From: Alitabrizicola rongguiensis
Lineage (GTDB): Bacteria > Pseudomonadota > Alphaproteobacteria > Rhodobacterales > Rhodobacteraceae
Direction of reading: 5' to 3'
DNA length: 64,000 nucleotides
Assembly: GCF_021491355.1 (NCBI RefSeq)
Contig: NZ_JAKENF010000001.1
Location: 496,001 to 560,000 of the forward strand
A program made the translations under genes and the position numbers. Below, piece by piece: positions 27,276 to 36,016 of the stretch; position 1 is the stretch's first letter, and every line of letters starts with the position of its first letter. The notes under the pieces were generated by a model, which was given only the letters and a program-made list of their open reading frames with translations, was not told the DNA's origin and searched no databases.

Positions 27276-27459
27276 ACCGGAAAGCGGTAGATCGAGCGAA
27301 CCTGAATGGCAAGACCAGAGGCGGATGAAACCTGAAATGCAAAGCGCCCGGTCCATGCGGACCGAGCGCAGCAATTCGCTTGACCGTCCCCCGCCCGATT
27401 CTGGCGGATCGGGCGTTCCGCACTGACGATCTTCCACTTGAAGATCGTCCGGGCGTGCC
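27276..27459. other. Hairpin-rich spacer between the bluB riboswitch and asd
   Basis: The spacer carries three strong stem-loops: 27344-27369 (listed as terminator), CGCCCGAT/ATCGGGCG at 27392-27415 with an 8-base loop, and GACGATCTTC/GAAGATCGTC at 27425-27449 with a 5-base loop. The last two lie just after the asd stop on the minus strand. The bluB promoter must also be here. I see no coding frame with support. Confidence 0.55.
27341..27369 (-). terminator. Probable terminator of asd
   Basis: GCGC-C-CGGTCC and GGACCG-A-GCGC pair as a 10-bp stem with one mismatch and a 4-base loop, and on the minus strand TTTGCATTTC follows. It lies 90 bases after the asd stop, behind two further hairpins. 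Confidence 0.55.
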
Positions 27460-28482
27460 TCACCCCTTCTTCAGCACCCGGTTGCCAAGCACTTCGGCGA
27501 TCTGCACCGCATTCAGCGCCGCACCCTTGCGCAGGTTGTCCGACACGCACCACAGCGAGATGCCGTTGTCGATCGTGGAGTCCTGCCGGATACGGCTGAC
27601 ATAGGTGGCATAGTCGCCCACGCATTCTATCGGGGTGATGTAGCCGCCCGGCTCGCGCTTGTCGACGACCAGCACACCCGGCGCCTCGCGCAGGATGTCG
27701 CGGGCCTCGTGTTCGTCGAGGAACTCCTCGAACTCGATGTTGATCGATTCCGAATGGCCGACGAAGACCGGCACGCGCACGCAAGTCGCAGTGACCTTGA
27801 TCGAGGGATCGAGGATCTTCTTGGTCTCGGCGACCATCTTCCACTCTTCCTTGGTCGAGCCATCGTCGAGGAAGACGTCGATATGCGGGATCACGTTGAA
27901 GGCGATCTGCTTGGTGAACTTTTTCGGCGCCACTTCCTGACCGGGCACGTAAAGGCCCTTGGTCTGGTCCCACAGCTCGTCGATGCCGGCTTTCCCGGCA
28001 CCCGAGACCGACTGGTAGGTCGAGACGACGACGCGCTTGATCTTGGCGCGGTCATGCAGCGGCTTCAGCGCCACGACCATCTGCGCGGTCGAGCAGTTGG
28101 GGTTGGCGATGATGTTCTTGTTCTTGTAGCCCATGATCGCGTCGGCGTTCACCTCCGGAACGATCAGCGGCACGGCCGGGTCGTAGCGATAGAGCGAGGA
28201 GTTGTCGATCACGACGCAGCCCGCCGCGGCGGCCTTGGGCGCATAGATCTTCGTCGCCTCGGAGCCGACCGCGAACAGCGCAATGTCCCAGCCGGTGAAG
28301 TCGAACGTATCCAGATCCTTGGTCTTGAGGGTCTTGTCGCCAAAGCTGACTTCGGTGCCGAGCGATTTGCGCGACGCCAGCGCCGCGATCTCGTCCACCG
28401 GGAACTCGCGCTCGGCGAGGATGTTCAGCATTTCGCGGCCCACATTGCCCGTGGCGCCCGCGACGACGACCTTGTAGCCCAT
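27460..28482 (-). CDS. asd: Aspartate-semialdehyde dehydrogenase
   Basis: The 340-residue protein reduces aspartyl phosphate to aspartate semialdehyde with NADPH, the branch point for lysine, diaminopimelate, threonine and methionine. It begins with the nucleotide-binding VVVAGATGNVGREML, and the active-site cysteine is Cys130 in ANPNCSTAQM. The substrate-binding HIDVFLDDG and RVPVFVGHSE segments follow. AGGAGA precedes ATG 28482. It works upstream of dapA, which is also in this window at 58614 but not linked. It is monocistronic, with hairpins behind it. Confidence 0.96.
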   Translation of the reverse strand: MGYKVVVAGATGNVGREMLNILAEREFPVDEIAALASRKSLGTEVSFGDKTLKTKDLDTFDFTGWDIALFAVGSEATKIYAPKAAAAGCVVIDNSSLYRYDPAVPLIVPEVNADAIMGYKNKNIIANPNCSTAQMVVALKPLHDRAKIKRVVVSTYQSVSGAGKAGIDELWDQTKGLYVPGQEVAPKKFTKQIAFNVIPHIDVFLDDGSTKEEWKMVAETKKILDPSIKVTATCVRVPVFVGHSESINIEFEEFLDEHEARDILREAPGVLVVDKREPGGYITPIECVGDYATYVSRIRQDSTIDNGISLWCVSDNLRKGAALNAVQIAEVLGNRVLKKG

Positions 28483-28547
28483 CAGGGGTCTCCTTCACGT
28501 CAAACGTGGCCCCCTTAGAGCATATGGACCTTGGGGAAAAGGGTGAT

Positions 28548-29717
28548 TCAGCGGGCCTTCCTGCGGCCCAACGCAAAGGCAGCCAGTCCGGCGAGCAAGG
28601 TCAGTCCGAAGAAAAGGAACACCAGGGCAAAGCGGTCAGGGGCGGGGGATCCGCTGCTTGCCTCATAAATCTGACCCGTGGCGGCTTGGGCGATGCCGGT
28701 CGCACCGATCCCGAAAAAGTTCAGGAGCGTCACGCCCCTTCCGAGCATGGCCTTCGGCAGGTCCCCCTTCCCGTAGGCCATGACCAGAGGGAATGACGTG
28801 CCGAACAATCCGACGACACCCAAAAGGGCGATCGCGGGAACTGGCCCAGTATCTGGCCACACCCAAAGCGCGAGGATTCCGGCGGCACACAGCAGGTTGC
28901 CCCACAGGATGATCGCGCGGCGTTGTGGCTTGTAACGGTCAAGCAGCCCATAGACGAAATTGCCGATCCCCATGGTTACGGCCATGACCAGGGTCAGCTG
29001 ACCGATGCGGTCATCTCCATAGCCGAAAACGTCGCGAGCATAGGGTCCGACCCAGAGGTCTCGCAATGCGGCGGCGGGATAGTAGCAGACCGCCATCATG
29101 GCAAAGAGCGGCCAAAGCCTTCGGTCGCGCAGCAGGTCCAGCAGCGATCCGCTGTGGCCGCCTTCGACCCGAGGCAGGTCGCGCATCAGGGCGGCGGTTG
29201 CGATGGAAATGGCAAGGCTCAGCGCGGCCAGTCCCCAGACCGACATGCGCCAGCCGAACGCCTCGACCGCCCAGGCAAACGGAAGCGCCGAGGCGACGTT
29301 TCCAAGCGACCCCAAACCGGCCACGATCCCGGCGAAGGTGCCAAAGACCGCTGTCGGATAGTTGCGGGCATAGACGAAATAGGCGGTCATCAGCGCGGGC
29401 GCGCAGCCGATGCCGATCAGAGCCATTCCCGCCATGATGGCGCCAGGGCCGTTTGCGCTGGCAAACAGGGCCGCTCCCGCCGCCACGAAGAAGAGGAGGG
29501 TCCCTACCGTAAGGCGCGGACCGACACGGTCGAGCGCCTCACCCACGGGAAGTTGCATCAGGGCAAAGGCCACGAACCACAAATTCGAAGCGAGGGCCAA
29601 CTGCTCGGCCGTCATGTGGAGATCGGCCACCAGCGACGGTGTCAGCACGGCAAGAAAGGCACGATAAAACTGGCTCAGCACATAGGCCAGGACGAGGCAG
29701 ATCAGTCCGACGCGCAT
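28548..29717 (-). CDS. MFS transporter, tandem paralogue 1
   Basis: This 389-residue protein has about twelve membrane segments of the major facilitator superfamily. The loop 2-3 motif is present as GEALDRVGPRL near residue 60, and the second half has GNFVYGLLDRYKPQRR. It is very similar to the next gene (shared LVLAYVLSQFYRAFLAVL, VMMAVCYYPAA-type and GVTLLNFFGIGATG segments), so the two arose by tandem duplication. The substrate is unknown. The start is ATG 29717 where the first helix begins. A longer frame upstream is hydrophilic and overlaps the gap. Confidence 0.88.
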   Translation of the reverse strand: MRVGLICLVLAYVLSQFYRAFLAVLTPSLVADLHMTAEQLALASNLWFVAFALMQLPVGEALDRVGPRLTVGTLLFFVAAGAALFASANGPGAIMAGMALIGIGCAPALMTAYFVYARNYPTAVFGTFAGIVAGLGSLGNVASALPFAWAVEAFGWRMSVWGLAALSLAISIATAALMRDLPRVEGGHSGSLLDLLRDRRLWPLFAMMAVCYYPAAALRDLWVGPYARDVFGYGDDRIGQLTLVMAVTMGIGNFVYGLLDRYKPQRRAIILWGNLLCAAGILALWVWPDTGPVPAIALLGVVGLFGTSFPLVMAYGKGDLPKAMLGRGVTLLNFFGIGATGIAQAATGQIYEASSGSPAPDRFALVFLFFGLTLLAGLAAFALGRRKAR

Positions 29718-29784
29718 CGCATTTCCGCTACGGCAGGCTAGGCTCACGACCTTTGACCGACTGACGGGAATTGGCAAGGGCAGT

Positions 29785-30954
29785 CTAGTCAGTCCGGTCC
29801 TTTGCCAGAAGATAGACGGCCAGCCCCGCCAGAAGGCTGAGGGCGAAGAACAGGAAAAGCACCTCATACGGGGCTGATGGCGGATCGGCCGGAACTGCGG
29901 CGTACAGGCGACCGGTGATGATCTGCGCCAACCCGGCCGCCCCGATCCCGAAGAAGTTAAGCAGCGTCACCCCGCGACCGACCAGATGGTGCGGAAGAAA
30001 GGCTCGGCCATGCGCGATGACCATCGGGAAGGATGCCCCGAAGAACCCGACCCCGGCCAGAAGAGCCGCCGTGCGCCAGCCGCCAAGCGCCGGCCAGTGC
30101 CAGAGCGCCAAGAGGCACAGGGCACAAAGAAGGTTTCCGCCCAGCACCAGCCCCTTGCGCGTGCCCAGCAACCGGTCGAGTGGCCCATAGGCAAAGTTGC
30201 CAGCCACCATGGCCAGGCCCATCACCAGGGTCAGTGTGCCGATTGCCTCGGGCCCTGCGCCGAATACATCGCGCGCATAGGGCCCGATCCAAAGCCCGCG
30301 CAGACCAGCAGCGGGATAGTAGCAGACCACCATCATGACGAAGACCGGCCAGAGCACGGGCATCCGCAGCAGGTGCAGGACCGACCCCTTGCTGTGCCCC
30401 ACGACGCGCTCTGGATCGCGAACGAAGAGCGCGATGGCCAGGGCGACAGCAATCGTCACCGCGGCAAGTGCGGCCACACTGCCGCGCCAACCGAACTGCT
30501 CGACGGACCAGGCCAGAGGCAAGGCAGAGGCGATATTGCCAAGCGACCCGACGCCGATCACCGCGCCTGCGAGGGTCCCGAAGACTGCCGGCGGGAAGCT
30601 GCGCGCAAAGATGTAGTAGGCGGCCATCAGGACCGGAGAGCAGCCGATGCCGATCAGCACCATCGCCACCTTGATTGCCAAGGCGCCCTTCGCAGCGGCG
30701 AACAGCCCGGCTCCCACGGCACCGACCGACAGCAGCACGGCCGACGTCAGTCGCGGCCCGATCCGATCCAGCGCCTCTCCAACCGGAATCTGCATGAGCG
30801 CGAAGGCAAGGAACCACAGGCCAGACGCAGAGGCGAGCTGTTCCGCCGTCACTTCCAGATCTGCGATCAAGACCGGGGACAGCACCGCGAGGAAGGCGCG
30901 ATAGAACTGGCTAAGCACATAGGCCAAGACAAGGCAGGCGATCCCGGCACGCAT
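29785..30954 (-). CDS. MFS transporter, tandem paralogue 2
   Basis: Like its downstream neighbour, this is a 389-residue, twelve-helix MFS permease of the same subfamily, of equal length, with GEALDRIGPRL in loop 2-3 and GVTLLNFFGIGAAGLAQ near the C-terminus. The substrate is unknown. Its ATG at 30954 lies two bases after the stop of the next upstream MFS gene (TGACCATG on the minus strand), so the two are translated from one mRNA. Keeping two similar copies side by side suggests either different substrates or a heteromeric pair. The sequence does not decide this. Confidence 0.88.
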   Translation of the reverse strand: MRAGIACLVLAYVLSQFYRAFLAVLSPVLIADLEVTAEQLASASGLWFLAFALMQIPVGEALDRIGPRLTSAVLLSVGAVGAGLFAAAKGALAIKVAMVLIGIGCSPVLMAAYYIFARSFPPAVFGTLAGAVIGVGSLGNIASALPLAWSVEQFGWRGSVAALAAVTIAVALAIALFVRDPERVVGHSKGSVLHLLRMPVLWPVFVMMVVCYYPAAGLRGLWIGPYARDVFGAGPEAIGTLTLVMGLAMVAGNFAYGPLDRLLGTRKGLVLGGNLLCALCLLALWHWPALGGWRTAALLAGVGFFGASFPMVIAHGRAFLPHHLVGRGVTLLNFFGIGAAGLAQIITGRLYAAVPADPPSAPYEVLFLFFALSLLAGLAVYLLAKDRTD

Positions 30955-30956
30955 GG

Positions 30957-32192
30957 TCAGGCAGGCTGTGCCATCATCGGGCGTTCCCGGATCGGCAGGT
31001 GGACCAGCGCCGAGAAGGCACCGACACCTACGCCGATCCACCAGACCATGTCATAGCTGCCGGTCGCGTCGTACATCCGCCCCCCCAGCCACACGCCCAG
31101 GAAGCTGCCCAGCTGGTGGCTGAAAAACACCAGACCGTAGAGCGTCCCCATGTAACGGATGCCGTAGATATAGGCGACGAGGCCCGAGGTCAGCGGCACC
31201 GTGGCCAGCCACAGAGCCCCCATGGCGAAGGAAAACAGCAGGACCGACGCCGGGGTCATCGGCATCATGATGAACAGCGCTGCCGCGATGGTGCGGCCGG
31301 TATAGATGGCCGCCAGAAGATATTTCTTGGTGTAGCGCTTGCCGAGCCACCCCGCCAGAATCGTGCCGGCGATGTTTGCCAGCCCGATGACCGAGATCGC
31401 AACTGCACCGAGAGCCGATGTCGTCGTGATCCCGATCGCCGCCAGCGGTCCGTTCGGGTCGATGCCCGAGCAGGCTTCGGCGACGAAGGCCGGGAAGTGT
31501 GCGGTGATGAAGGCAAGCTGGTAACCGCACGAGAAGAAGCCGAGGAAGATCATCGTGTAGGACGGATCTCGGAAAGCCCGCACCAGAACGGTGCCAAGGC
31601 CTTCCTCCAGTTCGGCCTTCGAGGCCATCGGCTGGCTGCGGAGGAGCGGCAGGGCCAGCATCGCGCACAGGATCACCACGGCGAAAATCATGAAGACTGT
31701 CTGCCACGGGTGAGACATCAGCAGCAGTTCCGCGACCGGCGCACCGAAGACCTGGCCTGCCGATCCTGCAGCCGTGGCGATGCCGAGCGAAAGAGAGCGG
31801 TTGTCGGGCGTCGCGGCACGGCCGACAACCGCAAGGATCACTCCGAACCCAGTACCGGCGATGCCGAAACCGACAAGGATCTCCAGAAGCTGCATCTGGC
31901 CCGGTGTCACCGCAAAGGCCGACAGCACCAGCCCCAGCGCGTAAAGCACAGCGCCGATGACGATCGCCAGGCGGTCCCCCCATTTCTCGGCCATCGCCCC
32001 GAAGATCGGCTGGCCAAAGCCCCAGGCGAGGTTCTGGATCGCGATCGCCATCGAGAATTCGCTCCGCGGCCAGCCGAACTCTTCGGCGATCGGGATCTGG
32101 AACACGCCAAAGCTTGCCCGGATGGCGAAGCCAAGCATGAGGATGATGCAACCCCCGATCAGAACCGGGGTAAAGACGGGCGCCTTGGTCAT
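30957..32192 (-). CDS. MFS transporter (oxalate/formate antiporter-like group)
   Basis: This 411-residue MFS protein belongs to a different subgroup from the two that follow it. It has twelve membrane segments, an N-terminus PVLIGGCIILMLGFAIRASFGVF, AEKWGDRLAIVIGAVLYALG as the loop 2-3 region, and a central charged loop of about 25 residues (KAELEEGLG). The pattern resembles monocarboxylate or oxalate/formate-type permeases, but the substrate is not certain. The start is ATG 32192 before the first helix. The longer in-frame sequence up to 32393 overlaps zapE and is arginine-rich, hence unlikely. Confidence 0.88.
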   Translation of the reverse strand: MTKAPVFTPVLIGGCIILMLGFAIRASFGVFQIPIAEEFGWPRSEFSMAIAIQNLAWGFGQPIFGAMAEKWGDRLAIVIGAVLYALGLVLSAFAVTPGQMQLLEILVGFGIAGTGFGVILAVVGRAATPDNRSLSLGIATAAGSAGQVFGAPVAELLLMSHPWQTVFMIFAVVILCAMLALPLLRSQPMASKAELEEGLGTVLVRAFRDPSYTMIFLGFFSCGYQLAFITAHFPAFVAEACSGIDPNGPLAAIGITTTSALGAVAISVIGLANIAGTILAGWLGKRYTKKYLLAAIYTGRTIAAALFIMMPMTPASVLLFSFAMGALWLATVPLTSGLVAYIYGIRYMGTLYGLVFFSHQLGSFLGVWLGGRMYDATGSYDMVWWIGVGVGAFSALVHLPIRERPMMAQPA

Positions 32193-32280
32193 GGAAATGC
32201 TCGGACTGGGGAGGAAGCGGACACGCAGCCTGCTAAGACGCAGCGGCCGGGTCAAGAGCCGTTGCCGTGATGCGGCACAT

Positions 32281-32329
32281 GACGGATCGTGATGGATCGG
32301 ACGGGACTGCACCTCTTTTCCGATCCGTC
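32281..32329. promoter_or_regulatory. Inverted repeat in the zapE / MFS divergent promoter region
   Basis: GACGGATCG (32281-32289) and CGATCCGTC (32321-32329) are perfect inverted repeats 31 bases apart. A third related copy, ATGGATCGGA, lies at 32292-32301. The right-hand copy ends 21 bases before the zapE ATG. It may be an operator or a 5' UTR hairpin. Confidence 0.3.
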
Positions 32330-32350
32330 TCCGAGGGTTAAGCACCGCAT

Positions 32351-33439
32351 ATGCGCGAGACCCTGACCGAGATCTACGAGGCCCGAGTGGCAAGCGGCGA
32401 CCTGCGGGCCGATCCTGCCCAGCATGGCGTCCTGCCGATGCTCGAGCGGATCCGCGAATGGCTGGAACAGAACGCCGAGCGTCCGCGCGGGCTTCGCGGT
32501 CTGTTCGCCAAGCCGCCGATACCGCCGAAGGGCCTCTATCTTTGGGGCGGGGTCGGGCGCGGCAAGTCCATGCTGATGGACCTGTTCGTCGGTGCCACCG
32601 CGATCACCGGCAAGCGACGCGTGCATTTCCACGCCTTCATGCAGGAAATCCACCGCGGGATGCACGCCGCCCGCCAGCGGGGCGTCGACGATGCGCTGGC
32701 CCCCGTTGCCCAGGCCGTGGCGCAGGAGGTTCGGCTTCTCGCCTTCGACGAGATACAGATCACCGACATCACCGATGCGATGATCGTCGGGCGGCTGTTC
32801 GAGATGCTCATCGGCGCCGGCGTGGTGATCGTCACCACCTCGAACCGCCCGCCCGAGGATTTGTACAAGGATGGCCTGAACCGCGCGCTGTTCCTGCCCT
32901 TCATCGCCTTCCTGCGCGACCGGCTTGAGGTTGCGGAACTGGAAAGCCCGACCGATTACCGCCAGCACCGGCTGACCGGCGCCAAGGTCTATTTCTGCCC
33001 CGCCGGCCGCGAAGCAAAGGACGCGCTGAACGGAATCTGGGCCGACCTGACTGGCGGGGCATCCGCAGAACCGCTCTTGCTTCCGGTGAATGGCCGCGAA
33101 GTGGAAGTTCCTGCCTTTTCCAGCGGTGTAGCGCGCGCCAGCTTCTGGGAATTGTGCGCCCGACCGCTCGGGCCGGCCGACTACCTGGCCATTGCCGCTG
33201 TGGCGAAGGTGCTCATCCTGGAAGATGTGCCGCAGCTATCCTCGTCGAACTACAACGAGGCCAAGCGGTTTGTGACCCTGATCGATGCCCTCTACGAAGC
33301 GAAGGTCCGTCTGATCTGCTCGGCTGCCGACGAACCGGAACGACTTTACATCGAAGGAACCGGCGCCTTCGAGTTCGAGCGCACCGCGAGCCGATTGCGG
33401 GAAATGCAGGGGGCCGACTGGGGACTCGACCGGACTTGA
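32351..33439 (+). CDS. zapE: Cell division protein ZapE (AFG1-like ATPase)
   Basis: The 362-residue protein is an AFG1/LACE1-type P-loop ATPase. The Walker A motif GGVGRGKS is at 66-73, Walker B LLAFDEIQ at 129-136, and TTSNRPPEDLY acts as the sensor region near 165. In Escherichia coli ZapE associates with the division ring and destabilises FtsZ polymers under stress, and the mitochondrial homologue helps degrade membrane proteins. It is divergent from the MFS operon. The start ATG 32351 has a weak GAGGG site upstream. Confidence 0.92.
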   Translation: MRETLTEIYEARVASGDLRADPAQHGVLPMLERIREWLEQNAERPRGLRGLFAKPPIPPKGLYLWGGVGRGKSMLMDLFVGATAITGKRRVHFHAFMQEIHRGMHAARQRGVDDALAPVAQAVAQEVRLLAFDEIQITDITDAMIVGRLFEMLIGAGVVIVTTSNRPPEDLYKDGLNRALFLPFIAFLRDRLEVAELESPTDYRQHRLTGAKVYFCPAGREAKDALNGIWADLTGGASAEPLLLPVNGREVEVPAFSSGVARASFWELCARPLGPADYLAIAAVAKVLILEDVPQLSSSNYNEAKRFVTLIDALYEAKVRLICSAADEPERLYIEGTGAFEFERTASRLREMQGADWGLDRT

Positions 33440-33493
33440 GATCGGGCACCCGCGTTCCTATCTGGAACCGGACTGGCACAGGGAGCACCCGGA

Positions 33494-33568
33494 ATGAAGA
33501 GCAATTGGTTGAAGATCAGTCTGGCGTTTCTGCTCGTCTTCGTGATGGCCTTGCCGATGATCGAGTGA
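33494..33568 (+). CDS. Small single-pass membrane protein, 24 aa
   Basis: A 25-codon frame begins at ATG 33494, eight bases after GGGAG (33481-33485). The peptide starts MKSNWLKI and continues with a continuous hydrophobic stretch (SLAFLLVFVMALPMI) ending in Glu. This is the shape of a small inner-membrane protein: a basic N-terminus, one helix and a short acidic end. It lies 54 bases after zapE on the same strand and just before a convergent gene. No family is known to me. The good ribosome binding site and biased hydrophobicity support it moderately. Confidence 0.5.
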   Translation: MKSNWLKISLAFLLVFVMALPMIE

Positions 33569-33586
33569 CCTTTCTGCCCCCGGCCC

Positions 33587-34627
33587 TCAGGAAGGACTGC
33601 CAGCCAAGATCTGCCGGACCATGGGAATGACTTTTTCGCCGTAGAGGCGGATACACTCCATGGAGTGTTCATGCGGCGTTGGGCCGCCGGAATACTTCAG
33701 GTTGAACCGTCCAAGGCCAAGCGCGGACACGGTAGCGGCAATCTTGCGGGCCACAGTCTCGGGCGAGCCCACATAGAGCGAGCCGTGGCGCACTTCGTTC
33801 AGGAAGCTTTCCTTAGTTGTCGGCGGCCATCCCCTTTCGCCGCCGATCCGGTCGTGCATCTTGCGGTAATGCGGCCAGAGTTGCTCTTGCGCCTCCTCGT
33901 CAGTCGCGGCGACATGCCCCGGAGAGTGGACGCCAAGCGGGCGCACCGGCCGCCCGATCTGGGCGCAGGCGCGATTGTAGAGATCGACGTAAGGCAGGAA
34001 ACGCCGCGGATCGCCGCCAATAATCGCAAGGATCATTGGCAGGTCGTAGTGGACAGCCCGCACTACCGATTCAGGGCTGCCGCCCACACCGATAGAAACC
34101 TGCAGGCCTTCGCCAAGCGTCGGGAAGACCCTTTGGCGGCTCAGGGGCGGACGGGTCTTGCCTGACCAGGTCACTTCCGGCTCGCGGATCAGCTTGGAGA
34201 AGAGGTCCAACTTTTCCTCGAACAGGACTTCGTAGTCCTGCAAATCGAACCCGAAGAGCGGAAAACTCTCGGTGAAGGAACCGCGGCCGAGGATCACCTC
34301 AGCCCGTCCGTTGGAAACGGCATTCAGCGTCGAGAACCGCTCGAACAGCCGGACCGGATCGTCCGAGGACAGGACCGTGACAGCGGTTCCTAGGCGGATG
34401 CGGCATGTGCGGGCCGCGATGGCGGCCATCACGATCTCGGGCGACGAGACGGCGAAATCATCGCGGTGATGCTCTCCGACGCCCAGGAAGTCCACTCCGA
34501 CCGCATCGGCCAGAACCCCCTGCTCCACGACATTGCGCAGCACCTGCTCGTGCGGCAGCGGGGATCCATCAAGACCCACCGTCGCGTCACCAAACGTGTC
34601 GAGACCAAGGGAAAGCGTCTGGGTCAA
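33587..34627 (-). CDS. LLM class flavin-dependent oxidoreductase
   Basis: The 346-residue protein has the bacterial luciferase-like monooxygenase fold: SLGLDTFGD at the N-terminus, GVGEHHRDDFAVSSPEIVMAA near 50, RIRLGTAVTVLSSDDPVRLFE near 80, and the flavin-binding QVSIGVGGSPESVVRA near 180. It would use reduced FMN or F420-like flavin to oxidise an unknown organic substrate. The start is TTG 34627, because GGAGG sits six bases upstream on the minus strand and the family N-terminus begins there. The 19 residues upstream are proline/arginine-rich filler. Confidence 0.9.
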   Translation of the reverse strand: MTQTLSLGLDTFGDATVGLDGSPLPHEQVLRNVVEQGVLADAVGVDFLGVGEHHRDDFAVSSPEIVMAAIAARTCRIRLGTAVTVLSSDDPVRLFERFSTLNAVSNGRAEVILGRGSFTESFPLFGFDLQDYEVLFEEKLDLFSKLIREPEVTWSGKTRPPLSRQRVFPTLGEGLQVSIGVGGSPESVVRAVHYDLPMILAIIGGDPRRFLPYVDLYNRACAQIGRPVRPLGVHSPGHVAATDEEAQEQLWPHYRKMHDRIGGERGWPPTTKESFLNEVRHGSLYVGSPETVARKIAATVSALGLGRFNLKYSGGPTPHEHSMECIRLYGEKVIPMVRQILAGSPS

Positions 34628-34744
34628 GGCGAACCTCCATCCTGCATACCAGCTGAACCTAGGCCTGGGCCGTGTCGGCGGCAACAGCCGGGACTGTGCG
34701 CAGATGGCGAGAGGATGTGCGGCCGCGGGGGGCGGAATGCGCCG

Positions 34745-36016
34745 TCAGCCGTTCTCTTTCAACACCTGTCCGGCGAGATAGAGCGAGCCACAGATCAGCA
34801 CCCGCGCCGCCGGATCGCGCGCCACGATGGCATCGAGCGCGGCCTGAACAGAAGGGGCGGTTGTCGCCTCCATCCCGGCTTTCAGGGCCGCGTCGCGGGT
34901 CTCTTCGGCTGGCAGAGTGTTCTTCTCGCCGGGGATCGATACCGCAGTCAGGCTGTCGGTCTGTTCGGCCAAGGGGCGAAGGTAGCCGCCGATGTCCTTG
35001 GTGTTCAGCATGCCGCAGATCAGGTGGGTCGGTCGACGCGGCATCCGCGCCAGCGTCGCCGCAAGCGCCTCTCCCCCGGCCGGGTTGTGCCCGCCGTCCA
35101 GCCAAAGCTCCACGCTCGGCGCAGAAGCCGCAAGTGGCCCCTGCTTCAGCCGCTGCATGCGCGCCGGCCATTGCGCCTTCGTCACCGCCGCCTCGGCAGC
35201 GACCACACCGAAACCCAGAAGCCGGAGTGCTGCCAGTGCCGCGCCAGCATTCTGGATCTGGTGCGGTCCGGGAAGGTTCGGCAGCGGCAGGTCGAGAAGC
35301 CCGTTCTCATCCTGATAGACCATGCGGCCTCGCTCTTCCCAGACATGCCAGTGTTCGCCATGGGTGAAAAGCGGGGCGCGGACAGCCGCGGCCCTCGCCT
35401 CGATCGCCGCCAGACCTTCCTCGGTCTGTGGCCCGACCACGCAGGGCACGCCGCGTTTGAGGATGCCGGCCTTTTCCCCCGCGATCTCGCGAACCGTTTC
35501 GCCCAGGTATTGCTGATGGTCGAGGCTGACGGGCGTGATGATCGTCAGCGCCGGCTTTGCCACGACATTCGTCGCGTCCAGCCGCCCGCCCAGGCCGACC
35601 TCGAGCAGCGTCCAGTCGGCGGGCGTGCGCGAGAAGGCAAGGAAGGCCGCGCAGGTGGTGATCTCGAAGAAGGTGATCTCCTCGCCGCCATTTGCCGCCA
35701 CGCATTCGTCAAGGAGTGCGGTCAGCGCAGGTTCCGAGATCAACTCGCCGGCCAGGCGGATGCGCTCGTGAAACCGCGCCAGATGCGGCGAGGTATAGGC
35801 GTGGACTGTTTCGCCCTCGGCCTCCAGTCCCGCGCGGATCATGGCCTGGGTTGAACCCTTGCCATTGGTGCCAGCGACATGGATCACTGGCGGCAGGCCG
35901 TTCTCGGGATGGCCGAGCGCCGCGAGCAGCCGTTCGACGCGACCGAGCGTCAGGTCGATGACCTTGGGGTGCAGGGTCATCATCCGCTCGAGGATCGCGT
36001 CGGATCCGGTGGTCAC
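34745..36016 (-). CDS. folC: Bifunctional folylpolyglutamate synthase / dihydrofolate synthase
   Basis: The 423-residue Mur-ligase-type enzyme attaches glutamate to dihydropteroate and extends polyglutamate tails on folates. The ATP loop is AGTNGKGST at 48-56. TSPHLARFHERIR near 75, LEVGLGGRLDATN near 140 and the C-terminal domain LWLDGGHNPAGG near 300 are the FolC signature. The ATG at 36016 overlaps the accD stop by four bases. accD-folC is a common operon in bacteria. Confidence 0.96.
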   Translation of the reverse strand: MTTGSDAILERMMTLHPKVIDLTLGRVERLLAALGHPENGLPPVIHVAGTNGKGSTQAMIRAGLEAEGETVHAYTSPHLARFHERIRLAGELISEPALTALLDECVAANGGEEITFFEITTCAAFLAFSRTPADWTLLEVGLGGRLDATNVVAKPALTIITPVSLDHQQYLGETVREIAGEKAGILKRGVPCVVGPQTEEGLAAIEARAAAVRAPLFTHGEHWHVWEERGRMVYQDENGLLDLPLPNLPGPHQIQNAGAALAALRLLGFGVVAAEAAVTKAQWPARMQRLKQGPLAASAPSVELWLDGGHNPAGGEALAATLARMPRRPTHLICGMLNTKDIGGYLRPLAEQTDSLTAVSIPGEKNTLPAEETRDAALKAGMEATTAPSVQAALDAIVARDPAARVLICGSLYLAGQVLKENG

